From CBDFLD01 sp965249005 (GTDB taxonomy: Bacteria > Acidobacteriota > UBA6911), in contig CBDFLD010000010.1 of NCBI GenBank assembly GCA_965249005.1, positions 79,194 to 143,193 of the forward strand: a DNA stretch of 64,000 nucleotides. Reading direction: 5' to 3'. The notes under the pieces are model-generated. The model saw only the letters and a program-made list of their open reading frames with translations. It made no database searches and was not told the DNA's origin. The position numbers and the translations under genes are program-made. This document shows positions 44,873 to 54,021 of this stretch, one piece after another. Each line of letters opens with the position of its first letter. Position 1 is the stretch's first letter.

Positions 44873-45393
44873 GATCCAGATTGGTTGCTCGATTCTGTCA
44901 CGACAATCTTCTGAATCCGAACGGCAGAGGCGTCTCGTTCGTTGGGATCGCGCGCCGGAATGGAGAGCAAAATGTCCATGCCTGACGAGACCTTCCCGAA
45001 AACCGAATGCTTCCCGTCGAGCCAGGGGGTCGCGACGTGGGTGATGAAGAACTGAGACCCGTTCGTGTTCGGTCCCGCATTGGCCATGCTGAGGATCCCG
45101 GGTGAATCGTGCGTGAGCTCGGGATGAAACTCATCCGCGAAACGATATCCGGGACCTCCAGTTCCCGTGGCGGTCGGATCTCCACCCTGTACCATGAAAT
45201 CCGGGATGACTCGATGAAAGATCACGTCGTCATAGAAGCCTTCGCGCGCCAGGAACACGAAGTTGTTCACGGTTCGCGGAGTCTTATCCGCAAAGAGCGC
45301 CAGGCCGATCTCACCCTGATCCGTTTGGATCGTGACGTTGTAGTTCTTGTCCGACGATATCGTCATCTCCGGCTCCACACCCCACTGTTTCAT
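44869..45393 (-). CDS. Cyclophilin-type peptidyl-prolyl isomerase
   Basis: A 174-residue PPIase without a signal peptide, so probably cytoplasmic. Family motifs are FHRVIPDFMVQGGDPTATGTGGPGYRFADEF, containing the catalytic Arg/Phe/Gln set, then LSMANAGPNTNGSQFFIT and HSVFGKVSSGMDIL. ATG 45393 with GGAGG upstream is the true start; the frame further upstream shows no coding character. It is translationally coupled to the following membrane glycosyltransferase gene. Confidence 0.94.
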   Translation of the reverse strand: MKQWGVEPEMTISSDKNYNVTIQTDQGEIGLALFADKTPRTVNNFVFLAREGFYDDVIFHRVIPDFMVQGGDPTATGTGGPGYRFADEFHPELTHDSPGILSMANAGPNTNGSQFFITHVATPWLDGKHSVFGKVSSGMDILLSIPARDPNERDASAVRIQKIVVTESSNQSGS

Positions 45394-45512
45394 TATCGAG
45401 CGCCTCCTTGCGCGATTACCCCCGCCCACAAATCTACTGGTTTGCGAACGGAACTGAGAAACGAAGACTAAATCGGGACCCACCCGATTGCAAGCAGCCA
45501 GGCTCGAAATCA

Positions 45513-45536
45513 CAAATTCCAAACTTCGGGAATTTG
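45513..45536. other. Stem-loop in the cyclophilin upstream region
   Basis: CAAATTCC (45513-45520) and GGAATTTG (45529-45536) pair around an 8-nt loop. It sits between the DUF5658-like gene stop and the cyclophilin start. No T-run follows closely, so its role, terminator or regulator, is unclear. Confidence 0.4.
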
Positions 45537-45584
45537 AGCCTCCAGATTTATTCTCTTTGTCGGATTCGGAATTTGCCGCGCCTG

Positions 45585-46058
45585 TCAGGAGAGCGTCGAG
45601 GCCATCTGGATAAGGTAGAGGTGATACAGAGCAAGCACACAATACGCCCAGAGACAGAGCCGTGCCGCGAACCTCGCCAGATTCCATTCCTTGTGAACAA
45701 CCAGGATGGACAGTGCCACAGCCGTCATGGCGGCCTTGACGCCAAAAAACGGGATCATGCCACCATAGGAGAGGACTGCCTTCATGATGGGATTCCACTC
45801 GTCCACGGTACCTCTCCAGATCTGAAGTCCGGTGAGCAAGGCGTCCAGGAGTGAAAGAACCAGTATGGAGATTGCCACCCCCCAAGTTCGACTATCATAA
45901 AAATCGACATAGCCGCCCTTGTCGGTTCCGCGGCGGCCCTTGCTCGCCCTCCTCCGAGGTCCCCGGTAGAAAAGCGTCGAGATCCCCGACTTGCGCCGAT
46001 CGGATCCGGGCCCCCTATCCGGGAAGCCCGTCTGTCTCGTATCCTGTTCGAATTCCAT
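45585..46058 (-). CDS. Small integral membrane protein, DUF5658-like
   Basis: 157 residues. A charged, basic N-terminal tail of about 55 residues (RRRASKGRRGTDKGG) precedes four hydrophobic segments. TWGVAISILVLSLLDALLTGLQI, DEWNPIMKAVLSYGGMIPFFGVKAAMTAVAL and LWAYCVLALYHLYLIQ match the pattern of DUF5658 proteins (SLxDAxLT...E-NPxM). ATG 46058 has GAGG upstream. Function unknown. It is divergent from the aldo/keto reductase. Confidence 0.7.
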   Translation of the reverse strand: MEFEQDTRQTGFPDRGPGSDRRKSGISTLFYRGPRRRASKGRRGTDKGGYVDFYDSRTWGVAISILVLSLLDALLTGLQIWRGTVDEWNPIMKAVLSYGGMIPFFGVKAAMTAVALSILVVHKEWNLARFAARLCLWAYCVLALYHLYLIQMASTLS

Positions 46059-46281
46059 AAAGGTGCCTCGGTTAATATCGGCCGAGAGAGGGCGCAAATT
46101 TAGGGCAGGAGTCTTTTCGAGTTCGGGTCCGGCAGTAGACCGACCAAGCTGAGAACGGGACGATCGGCCGCGCTGGCTCCGAAAAAAGTGGGGTCCGCCT
46201 CGGGTGGGCAGTAAAACTGACGGTTTCGGTTCAGTTTTGTTATTATCGTCGCCACGGGTCCCTTTTGGAGGACGAATCACG

Positions 46282-47688
46282 GTGAATACAGAGCAAAGCG
46301 ATCTCCACCGTCCGCTGGGAAGCACTGGACTTGCATGCCATCCCGTTGGGTTTGGCTGTTACAGGATCAATGAGGGGAACGACGAGCACGAAGCCGCGCT
46401 GAGAGCCTATCTCGATCGCGGCGGCAACCTATTGGATACCTCCGCCAACTATGGGGACGGGCTTTCCGAGCGACTCATTGGTCACGTCCTGAGGGACTAT
46501 CCGAGGAAAGACGTGATTGTCGTAACGAAGGGCGGCTACATCCAAGGTCAGAACATGCGCCTTGCCCAGAGACTCGACTTCCCCGAAGTGGTTCGGTATG
46601 GTCCCGGCATCTGGCACTGTATCCACCCGGAGTTTCTGTGGACCCAACTCCAGCGGTCGCTTCAGCAGATGCACCTCGACAAGATCGACGCCTATTTGTT
46701 GCACAATCCCGAGTATTTCCTGACCGACAAAGAGAACCACGATGGAGCCAAGCCGGCGCATCACGACGAATTCTACTCGCGTATTCGCGAGGCCTTTCGA
46801 TTTCTGGAAGAACAGGTGGCCGAGGGTAGAATCCGCTGGTATGGGATCAGTTCCAACAATTTCGGAACGCCGGCATCCGACACAGCCATGACATCGGTAA
46901 GTCGGTGCCTGGAGCAAGCAAAAGCACTCACCGAGAACCATCACTTCCGCGTCGTTCAGCTTCCGCTGAATCTCTACGAATCGGGTGGCGCCCTGGAACA
47001 AAACAACCAGGGGAAGACTGCATTGGCTTTTTGTCACGGCGAGGACCTGGGAGTCCTGGTCAACCGGCCCCTGAACGCATTCAGCGGTGGTCGTTTGATC
47101 CGCCTGGCGGATGTCGCGAACTCTGGCAGTGGTCAGCCCGAAGCCCTCGCCGAGTTGCTGGCGCCGCTTCGCGAGCTGGAGAAGCGCATCGCGAAGGAGC
47201 TTCAAGTTTCATTGATCGGAGGAAGTCCTGGAGGCCTCGCCGCTGAGATCGAAGCCATCGTGCCCGGAGTGCAGTCCGGAGCGCACTGGGACGCGGCAGT
47301 GAGCCAAAATATCGTTGCACCGCTGCAATCTTGGCTGGACCAGGACTGCTTCAAACGTGACGATCGTAGCCAGGCCCTACAGGCGCAATACATCCAGCTC
47401 GTCAGTACCCTCTTCGAGGGGATTGGAAGGTACTGCTCTGGTAAGGAGCAAGGTCTCTCGGACGAGATTCGGCGGAATCTGTTTTCCGCCGGCTACCCGG
47501 AAACATTCGAATCCCTCAGCCGGATGGCGATGAACGTTCTGTCTTCACTCGAGGGCGTTTCGTGTGTCCTCAATGGCATGAGAACAACCCGGTACGTGGA
47601 CGATGCGCTGGGTGTTGCGGATCTCGAGGCAGTCCAAGGACCCGAGATCCTCGCTGCTTTTCGAGCCCTGGTGACGCCACCGGGGTAA
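46282..47688 (+). CDS. Aldo/keto reductase with C-terminal extension
   Basis: A 468-residue NAD(P)H-dependent oxidoreductase. The AKR barrel holds the catalytic tetrad regions LLDTSANYGDG (Asp, Tyr), IVVTKGGY (Lys) and AYLLHNPEYF (His). The first 310 residues make the barrel; the last 150 are an extra helical region (QLVSTLFEGIGRYCSG, VSCVLNGMRTTRYVDD) longer than in simple AKRs. The GTG start at 46282 is chosen because GGAGG lies about ten bases upstream and homology begins at LHRPLGSTGL. Substrate unknown. Confidence 0.85.
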   Translation: MNTEQSDLHRPLGSTGLACHPVGFGCYRINEGNDEHEAALRAYLDRGGNLLDTSANYGDGLSERLIGHVLRDYPRKDVIVVTKGGYIQGQNMRLAQRLDFPEVVRYGPGIWHCIHPEFLWTQLQRSLQQMHLDKIDAYLLHNPEYFLTDKENHDGAKPAHHDEFYSRIREAFRFLEEQVAEGRIRWYGISSNNFGTPASDTAMTSVSRCLEQAKALTENHHFRVVQLPLNLYESGGALEQNNQGKTALAFCHGEDLGVLVNRPLNAFSGGRLIRLADVANSGSGQPEALAELLAPLRELEKRIAKELQVSLIGGSPGGLAAEIEAIVPGVQSGAHWDAAVSQNIVAPLQSWLDQDCFKRDDRSQALQAQYIQLVSTLFEGIGRYCSGKEQGLSDEIRRNLFSAGYPETFESLSRMAMNVLSSLEGVSCVLNGMRTTRYVDDALGVADLEAVQGPEILAAFRALVTPPG

Positions 47689-47785
47689 GTGACATTCCCT
47701 GCCATCGGGGGGCCTGTTCGCATTCGGTCCCGCGGGACTCATCACGATGGACCCGCCCAAGCCTTCTCCAGCCTTCATCGGAAAG

Positions 47786-47813
47786 CGCTAGACGCTAGAC
47801 GCCAGACACTAAC
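47786..47813. repeat. Degenerate heptamer array (4 units)
   Basis: CGCTAGA, CGCTAGA, CGCCAGA and CACTAAC lie in the gap between the convergent aldo/keto reductase and MutS-like genes. Confidence 0.8.
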
Positions 47814-47818
47814 CGAAA

Positions 47819-49627
47819 TCACACCTCGAGACCCACCGATCGCATCAGCTGCAGCGCATTGCTCTTTGTCACGACACCGGGACGGACTCTATAGTCGAAG
47901 GTGATTTTTCCGTCTTTCATCGTGTCTTCAAAGTGCACGTTGTGGACGACAGAGCCAATGTCATCCGTCATCTTCGCCAGGGCCAGATCATGCGTCGTGA
48001 CGAGACCCACCGATCCCCGCTCGACAAACCCTCGCACGATGCCCTCGGCTCCGATTCGCCGATCGTGCGAATTGGTTCCGTGAAGCAGCTCGTCCAACAA
48101 AAACAGCAGCGGGCGTTCCCTGTCCGCAAGATCCATCAGTTGCCGAAGCTTGGTTATTTCTGCGTAGAATCGAGAGCTCCCTTCTTGCAAGGAATCGATG
48201 GTTCGGATCGAGGCTCCCACCTGCAGCGGTGCCAACCGCAGACGTGTCGCACGAACCGGACCTCCCGCGAGTGCCAGCACGGCGTTGACTCCCACGGTCC
48301 TCAGCAAGGTGCTCTTACCCGACATGTTGGATCCGCTCACGAGCAAGACTCTTTCGGAGGCGTCGAGCCTCACATCGTTGGCGACGCAGCGCACTTCGGG
48401 AATAAGCGGATGTCCCAACCCCTCACCCTCGAACGTGGTTCCGTCGTCCTCAATGGAGGGAAAGGGGTCCGTCGGATGCTCGTACCCATATCCGCCGAGC
48501 GCGCAGAGCGCCTCCATCTCCCCCACCGCGCCGAGCCACTGTCCAACAGCCGGTCCGGCTTGGCTCCGCCAGTTCTCGATCGCCAGGGAAAGATGCGTGC
48601 CCCACAGCAGCAGAGCCCCCAACGGAGCAAAGAACTGATTCCGCCTCGAGTCCGAAAGGACGATCAATCGATGAAGCCGAGCCACCTGGGCCGAGGGCGG
48701 CAAGCCAGCTGTTTTCAAAGCGGCCTGAACCTCCCGCAGCCTCGGGGACTGAAAGTCTCGCCGCTCGAAGCAGGCCAAAACTTGCGCCAAGAGTCCAAAC
48801 CCCCGACCAATGCCGTCGACTTGCTCGATAACCCTGCGGACTCTGCTTCTCAGGGTAAACCCGAAGCTCGCCTGCACGAGAAGACAAAGCCCCAGCAAGC
48901 GGCCGTCCAGCATCGATCCCAGCCACATGGCCACCGAGATAACCGAGACAAGACCCAGAACGAGGGCGGCAACCCGGGTGAGACGCGGGAAAACTACGCG
49001 TGGCGCGAGGGCCCACGAGGCTAGGGCATGAGAGTCCAGTCCCGTGCGCGCTTCCCCGCCCTGAACCGCCAACTCTTCTCGAAGGTCGAGACACGGGCTC
49101 AGCTCTGCCACTGCCTGCTGGCGAGAGCGGACGACCGGCGGCGGCGCCGGTGCGCAGAGCCATTCCGCCAGAGCTTCTTCCCCCAGCATTGTCCGGGCCG
49201 TACAGACGAGTTCAAAGAGCGAGCCGGGTCCGAAGATGTCCAGGTCCGCCGCGTAGGGATGCGAGGCATCCAGGAATCTTGTCCCTTCGTTTCCGCGACC
49301 TTCCCAACGATCCTCGAGACGGCTGACGCCCCAATCGTAGAAGGTGATTGCCCGATCCAGCCGCTGGCTGGATCGGATCACCCGCTCGTGCAACACCATG
49401 AGTGCCAAGAAAATCAAAACAGGGATGAGGAGCCACCAGGAAGAAATGGTTTCCCGATCGACCGCCAGCCACGCCAAGAGCAGAAAAACAAAGACCGTCA
49501 CCAGACGTAGGTTGCCGAGCCGGCGGTGTTGGCGCTCCCTTTCGTTGCGCTCGGCCCGACGGCATGAGAGATTGTGCGCATACTGGTCGGCCGCATTCAC
49601 GGGGGTCTTGGGTGGTGACGGTGGCAT
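47819..49627 (-). CDS. MutS-family ATPase with membrane segments
   Basis: A 602-residue MutS-like protein of the poorly characterised membrane-associated branch. Residues 40-85 have two transmembrane helices (VTVFVFLLLAWLAV; WWLLIPVLIFLALMVL), and another hydrophobic pair lies near residue 215-260. A core/lever region follows, then the ABC-type ATPase: SGSNMSGKSTLLRTVG near 434, SRFYAEITKLRQLMD, LLFLLDELLHGTNSHDR and LVTTHDLALA. It lacks the mismatch-recognition domain, so it is not a housekeeping MutS. It lies 58 bp downstream of acnA on the same strand. Confidence 0.85.
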   Translation of the reverse strand: MPPSPPKTPVNAADQYAHNLSCRRAERNERERQHRRLGNLRLVTVFVFLLLAWLAVDRETISSWWLLIPVLIFLALMVLHERVIRSSQRLDRAITFYDWGVSRLEDRWEGRGNEGTRFLDASHPYAADLDIFGPGSLFELVCTARTMLGEEALAEWLCAPAPPPVVRSRQQAVAELSPCLDLREELAVQGGEARTGLDSHALASWALAPRVVFPRLTRVAALVLGLVSVISVAMWLGSMLDGRLLGLCLLVQASFGFTLRSRVRRVIEQVDGIGRGFGLLAQVLACFERRDFQSPRLREVQAALKTAGLPPSAQVARLHRLIVLSDSRRNQFFAPLGALLLWGTHLSLAIENWRSQAGPAVGQWLGAVGEMEALCALGGYGYEHPTDPFPSIEDDGTTFEGEGLGHPLIPEVRCVANDVRLDASERVLLVSGSNMSGKSTLLRTVGVNAVLALAGGPVRATRLRLAPLQVGASIRTIDSLQEGSSRFYAEITKLRQLMDLADRERPLLFLLDELLHGTNSHDRRIGAEGIVRGFVERGSVGLVTTHDLALAKMTDDIGSVVHNVHFEDTMKDGKITFDYRVRPGVVTKSNALQLMRSVGLEV

Positions 49628-49685
49628 TTTTTTCGGTGTTTTCGGTCCGGCCCACGATGACCGAGGAACATTGGGAATCGGAATT

Positions 49686-52388
49686 TTAACCCGGCCTATC
49701 CGCCTCGTTCAGCAGCTGCCGTAGCACGTAGGGGAGGATACCTCCGTGCTTATAGTACTCGACCTCGATGGGAGTATCGATCCGAACGACAACCCTTACG
49801 TTCTCGGGGCCACTAGACCGGTGGATCACCAGGGTAAGTTCCTGCTGCGGCCGAAGACCGTTTTCCAGACCCAGAATGTCGAAAGTCTCGTTGCCTTCGA
49901 TGCGAAGCGTCTCGGCACTGGTACCCTCGGAGAACTGACACGGCAAGACACCCATACCCACGAGATTGCTGCGATGAATGCGTTCGAAACTCTGGGCGAT
50001 CACGGCCCGGACCCCCAGAAGCAGAGTTCCTTTCGCGGCCCAGTCCCTGGAGCTACCGGTCCCGTATTCCTGACCCGCCAGGACCACCAGATCGACACTT
50101 TCCGAGCGGTACCGACGAGCGGCGTCAAAGATACTCATCCGCTGCCCTGTCGGTTGGTGAACCGTCACGCCGCCCTCGACACCAGGAACCATGAGGTTGC
50201 GGATTCGAACATTGCCGAAGGTACCACGAATCATCACCTGATGATTTCCCCGCCGTGCGCCGAAGCTATTGAAGTCCGCGACGGACACATCTTCCTGCTG
50301 CAAGTATTGACCGGCCGGAGAATCCGCCTCGATTCTCCCAGCGGGGCTAATATGATCCGTAGTCACCGAATTTCCCAGGATGGCCAACGGCCGGGCCCCC
50401 CGGATAGCGCCGCCGAGACCGGGCGAGGCAACCGTGAAATCTTCAAAATACGGGGGTTCCTGAATATAGGTGGATCCGGGATCCCAAACATAGACGTCGC
50501 CGGTGCTTCCTGCAATTGCACTCCACTGTGGGATGTCCTGCACCGAGTTGCCGTAGACGGCCTGGTATGTCTTCGGATCGAAAGCGCGATGGATCAGGGC
50601 ACGAACATCCTCGTTCTTGGGCCAAATATCCCGGAGGTATACATCCTGACCGTCGTTGCCCTTTCCCATCGGTTCCTTTGAAAAATCGATATCGACCCGA
50701 CCGGCCAGCGCAAAGGCAACCACAAGGGGAGGGCTCATGAGAAAGTTGGCCTTCACCGATGGATGCACGCGCGCCTCGAAGTTGCGGTTGCCGCTCAGTA
50801 CGCTCGCCGTGATCAAGTCGTTTTCCGTAATGGCCGATTCGATTTCGCTATCAAGAGGCCCGGAGTTCCCGATGCACGTTGTGCACCCGTATCCCACGAG
50901 ATTGAAACCAAGAGCGTCCAGATATTGTTGAAGCCCGGACTGCACGAGGTAGTCCGTCACCGCCCGCGAACCCGGCGCCAGCGAGGCCTTGACGGTACGT
51001 GCCAGTACCAGCCCTTTTTCGACCGCCTTCTTGGCCAGGAGTCCGGCGGCGAGCATGACACTGGGGTTCGAAGTGTTGGTACACGAGGTGATGGCTGCAA
51101 TGACTACATCCCCATGCCCCAGACTTGCGTGACCCTTCACCGAGTGGCGTTGATCGATTTGCGCTGGGCTCTTTTCGTACCCATTCTCGGTTGACGGCTT
51201 TTGCAGTAGATCATGGAAGTGACGCTTGAGATGATCCAGATCAATGCGGTCTTGAGGCCTCTTTGGACCGGAGACACTCGGTCGAATATTGGACAGATCG
51301 AGCTCGATCAAGGAGCTATAATCACACTGTCCCTTTTCGGGCATCCCGAACATGGCTTGGGCGGAAAAATAGCTCCGAACCAGATCTACCGAGCCCTCAT
51401 CCCGACCTGTGGCGGAAAGATAATCGCAAGTTCCCTCGTCGACGGGGAAGAATCCCATAGTGGCACCATATTCAGGGGCCATGTTGGCGATCGTCGCGCG
51501 GTCCGGAAGCGAAAGCGTGGCCGCGCCCTCGCCGTGAAACTCCACAAACTTGCCGACCACTCTGGCCTGTCTCAGCCGCTCGGTCACGCGTAGGACGAGG
51601 TCTGTCGCCGTGACTCCCTCAGACAGTTTGCCGGTCAGCAGAACTCCCACGACGTCGGGCGTCAGGAAGTAAACTGGCTGGCCGAGCATTCCTGCCTCCG
51701 CTTCGATTCCACCGACACCCCAGCCCACAATCCCGAGAGCGTTGATCATGGTGGTATGAGAATCGGTACCGACGAGGGTATCGGGGTAGGCAATCCCGCC
51801 CTTGGTAAGCACACCTTTGGCCAAAAACTCCAAATTGACCTGATGACAGATTCCCATGCCAGGAGGAACGATCCGGAAGCTATCAAAAGCCTTCGCGCCC
51901 CACTTGAGAAACCGATAGCGTGCTCCGTTGCGCTCGAACTCCATAGAAAGGTTGCGGTCATAGGAGTCGGCGTTTCCGGAATAGTCGACCTGCACGGAGT
52001 GATCGACCACCAGATCCACTGGAACCGACGGTTCGATGATTTTCGGATCTTTGCCCAATGCGGAAACTGCGGACCTCATAGAGGCCAGATCCACCAGAAG
52101 CGGAACCCCGGTGAAGTCCTGTAGCAGGATGCGGGACACCACGAAGGGAATTTCCTTACTCCTTTCCGCGCTGGGATGCCAGTTCGCCAGGTTGCGTACG
52201 TCCGATTCCACTATCCGGTTACCGTCGTAGTTGCGCAAAATCGACTCGAGCACTACCCGAATACACACGGGCAGCCGGGAAGTGGGGCCGATGCCGGCCT
52301 CTTCGAGGCGCGGAATGGAGTAATATTGGAGCGGCGGCATTCTCTCAGCCGGAAGTGACTGCAGGGTATCGAACAATGCGTGTGTCAT
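49686..52388 (-). CDS. acnA: Aconitate hydratase A
   Basis: A 900-residue aconitase interconverting citrate and isocitrate in the TCA cycle. The three cluster cysteines are in ITSCTNTSNPSVM and GYGCTTCIGNSGPL. Other signatures are GGIAYPDTLVGTDSHTTM, GVGGIEAEAGMLGQP, and the swivelling C-terminal domain with GQEYGTGSSRDWAAKGT. ATG 52388 aligns with known starts; an upstream extension is not conserved in character. It is divergent from the dinB-bla-yyaL run with a 177-bp gap. A remnant isocitrate lyase lies 7 kb away. Confidence 0.96.
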   Translation of the reverse strand: MTHALFDTLQSLPAERMPPLQYYSIPRLEEAGIGPTSRLPVCIRVVLESILRNYDGNRIVESDVRNLANWHPSAERSKEIPFVVSRILLQDFTGVPLLVDLASMRSAVSALGKDPKIIEPSVPVDLVVDHSVQVDYSGNADSYDRNLSMEFERNGARYRFLKWGAKAFDSFRIVPPGMGICHQVNLEFLAKGVLTKGGIAYPDTLVGTDSHTTMINALGIVGWGVGGIEAEAGMLGQPVYFLTPDVVGVLLTGKLSEGVTATDLVLRVTERLRQARVVGKFVEFHGEGAATLSLPDRATIANMAPEYGATMGFFPVDEGTCDYLSATGRDEGSVDLVRSYFSAQAMFGMPEKGQCDYSSLIELDLSNIRPSVSGPKRPQDRIDLDHLKRHFHDLLQKPSTENGYEKSPAQIDQRHSVKGHASLGHGDVVIAAITSCTNTSNPSVMLAAGLLAKKAVEKGLVLARTVKASLAPGSRAVTDYLVQSGLQQYLDALGFNLVGYGCTTCIGNSGPLDSEIESAITENDLITASVLSGNRNFEARVHPSVKANFLMSPPLVVAFALAGRVDIDFSKEPMGKGNDGQDVYLRDIWPKNEDVRALIHRAFDPKTYQAVYGNSVQDIPQWSAIAGSTGDVYVWDPGSTYIQEPPYFEDFTVASPGLGGAIRGARPLAILGNSVTTDHISPAGRIEADSPAGQYLQQEDVSVADFNSFGARRGNHQVMIRGTFGNVRIRNLMVPGVEGGVTVHQPTGQRMSIFDAARRYRSESVDLVVLAGQEYGTGSSRDWAAKGTLLLGVRAVIAQSFERIHRSNLVGMGVLPCQFSEGTSAETLRIEGNETFDILGLENGLRPQQELTLVIHRSSGPENVRVVVRIDTPIEVEYYKHGGILPYVLRQLLNEADRPG

Positions 52389-52565
52389 AAGTAATCTTTG
52401 TGAAACTCGTCGCCGAGGGATGAGAGAAATGCCCAAACAGCAGCAAACAACATAGTTTAGGGTCACCGCAGCCAAAACGCAAGGCCGGCGTGCCAATCTT
52501 TGACGGGTAACAAAAGCTCCGGGGGGGACCGTTCACCCAGCACTCCCTTTCGATTGGAGAATACT

Positions 52566-53009
52566 ATGAATCAAGCGTGGGAGCGTGAGATTCTCGATCT
52601 CGTGGAAAAAGTCACACCGGCTCTTGGGTCGATGAACCCGGGAGAGGTTGCCCGCTCCGCTCGCAACAAGTGGTCCGTAAAAGAAATCCTGGGACACTTG
52701 ATCGATTCGGCTTGCAACAACCATCAGCGTTTCGTCCGGGCACTCGATACCGAAGAGCTGGTGTTTCCTCCTTATGAGCCGGCCACCTGGGTCGAGAAAC
52801 AAAACTATCACGACGCCGACTGGTCGACTCTCGTTCGTCTTTTTGAGGTCTATAATCGACATTTGGCCCACGTGGTCCATCAGATTCCTGCTAGCAAGCA
52901 CGAGACCCCGTGCCGCGTCGAATCGGCAGAGCCGGTCACACTGGGATTCATGGTGCAAGATTACATGCGGCACCTTCGCCACCATTTGCGGGCCATGGGC
53001 GTACTTTAA
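52566..53009 (+). CDS. DinB-family protein
   Basis: A 147-residue four-helix-bundle protein of the DinB/YfiT superfamily, which includes metal-dependent transferases. Putative metal histidines lie in EILGHLIDSACNNHQRF and YMRHLRHHLRAMG, in the first and last helices. ATG 52566 is preferred over an in-frame codon at 52500, because homology begins at WEREILDLVEKV. It precedes the beta-lactamase gene by 18 bp. Confidence 0.82.
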   Translation: MNQAWEREILDLVEKVTPALGSMNPGEVARSARNKWSVKEILGHLIDSACNNHQRFVRALDTEELVFPPYEPATWVEKQNYHDADWSTLVRLFEVYNRHLAHVVHQIPASKHETPCRVESAEPVTLGFMVQDYMRHLRHHLRAMGVL

Positions 53010-53027
53010 GATTTTTCGGAGGTTTCA

Positions 53028-54008
53028 ATGAATAGCATTCGAGGGTGGATCTTCGTTATCGTGATGGTGTGGCCCCGGGGATCAGAAGCCGCAGATGTTT
53101 CTCGGCTCAAGGAAATGATCGAGAGAACCGTACCCCAGGCACGCGGAACGGTCGGAGTGGCCCTAAAGCACGTCGAGTCGGGAACCGAGGTTCTCCTCAA
53201 TGCCGATACGCGGTTCCCCATGGCGAGTACCTACAAGCTGCCAATTCTGGTAGAGATCTTCTATCAGCAGGAAGAAGGGAAACTACACCTCGACGACATG
53301 ATCTCCCTGGATCGCAACGATCTCCATCTCGGAAGCGGCGTCCTCTCAAAGTTCTTTGATCCCCCCGGGGTGTCGCTGAGCATTCGTAACCTTATCAATC
53401 TGATGATGGTTATCTCGGACAACTCCGCGACAGACATCCTTCTGGAAAAAGTCGGTGCTTCGAGGGTCACGGCGCGAATGCAGTCGATCGGTTTGGCATC
53501 GATTCGCGTGGACCGGACGACGCAGGAGCTCATTATGGATCTTGCCGGGGTCGACTACGCGCGCTACGGCTCGCTGCCTCTGGAGCAAGTTCAAGTGATG
53601 CTGGCAAAGGCGGAGCAAACGGGACAGCTGAGAACAACAGAAGTCCGGGCGCTCAAAGATCACGCGTCGCCACGCGATTTGAATAAGCTACTGGAAAGGA
53701 TCTACCAGGGAAAGATCGTGCGCCCGGAGGTTTCCGACGAAATCTTAAACATCCTGAAACGTTGCCAGACGGGGGCAAATCGTATCCGCGGCCTTTTGCC
53801 TCCGAATACCGTCGTTGCGCACAAGACCGGCACAATCGGCGGAACCTTCAACAACACCGGGATCGTCTACTTGCCCTTTGACGCAGGGGTCCTGCTTATC
53901 AGCGTCATGATGAAGGACGCCATGGCGCCGGCGACCGAAGCCGAAAGAGTCATCGCTGAGATTTCCCGGTATGCCTTCGACTTTTTCGTCTTCGCAGGAA
54001 ACCGATAG
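53028..54008 (+). CDS. Class A beta-lactamase-family serine hydrolase
   Basis: 326 residues with a short signal peptide (WIFVIVMVWPRGSEAA). All core motifs of class A enzymes are present: MASTYKLP with the SxxK serine near residue 67, VISDNSATDIL (SDN), a glutamate in DRTTQELIMDL at the omega-loop position, and VAHKTGTIGG (KTG). The sequence is closer in form to the longer A2-type enzymes. Whether it confers resistance or acts on peptidoglycan-like substrates is not evident. RBS GGAGG lies seven bases before the ATG. It sits between dinB-like and yyaL-like genes in a compact operon. Confidence 0.9.
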   Translation: MNSIRGWIFVIVMVWPRGSEAADVSRLKEMIERTVPQARGTVGVALKHVESGTEVLLNADTRFPMASTYKLPILVEIFYQQEEGKLHLDDMISLDRNDLHLGSGVLSKFFDPPGVSLSIRNLINLMMVISDNSATDILLEKVGASRVTARMQSIGLASIRVDRTTQELIMDLAGVDYARYGSLPLEQVQVMLAKAEQTGQLRTTEVRALKDHASPRDLNKLLERIYQGKIVRPEVSDEILNILKRCQTGANRIRGLLPPNTVVAHKTGTIGGTFNNTGIVYLPFDAGVLLISVMMKDAMAPATEAERVIAEISRYAFDFFVFAGNR

Positions 54009-54021
54009 GAGCAATTCGTAT

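Noticed and set aside
45394..45885. N-terminal extension of the cyclophilin frame
   Set aside because: The extension lacks family resemblance. GGAGG precedes the ATG at 45393, and the product from there has the normal cyclophilin length.
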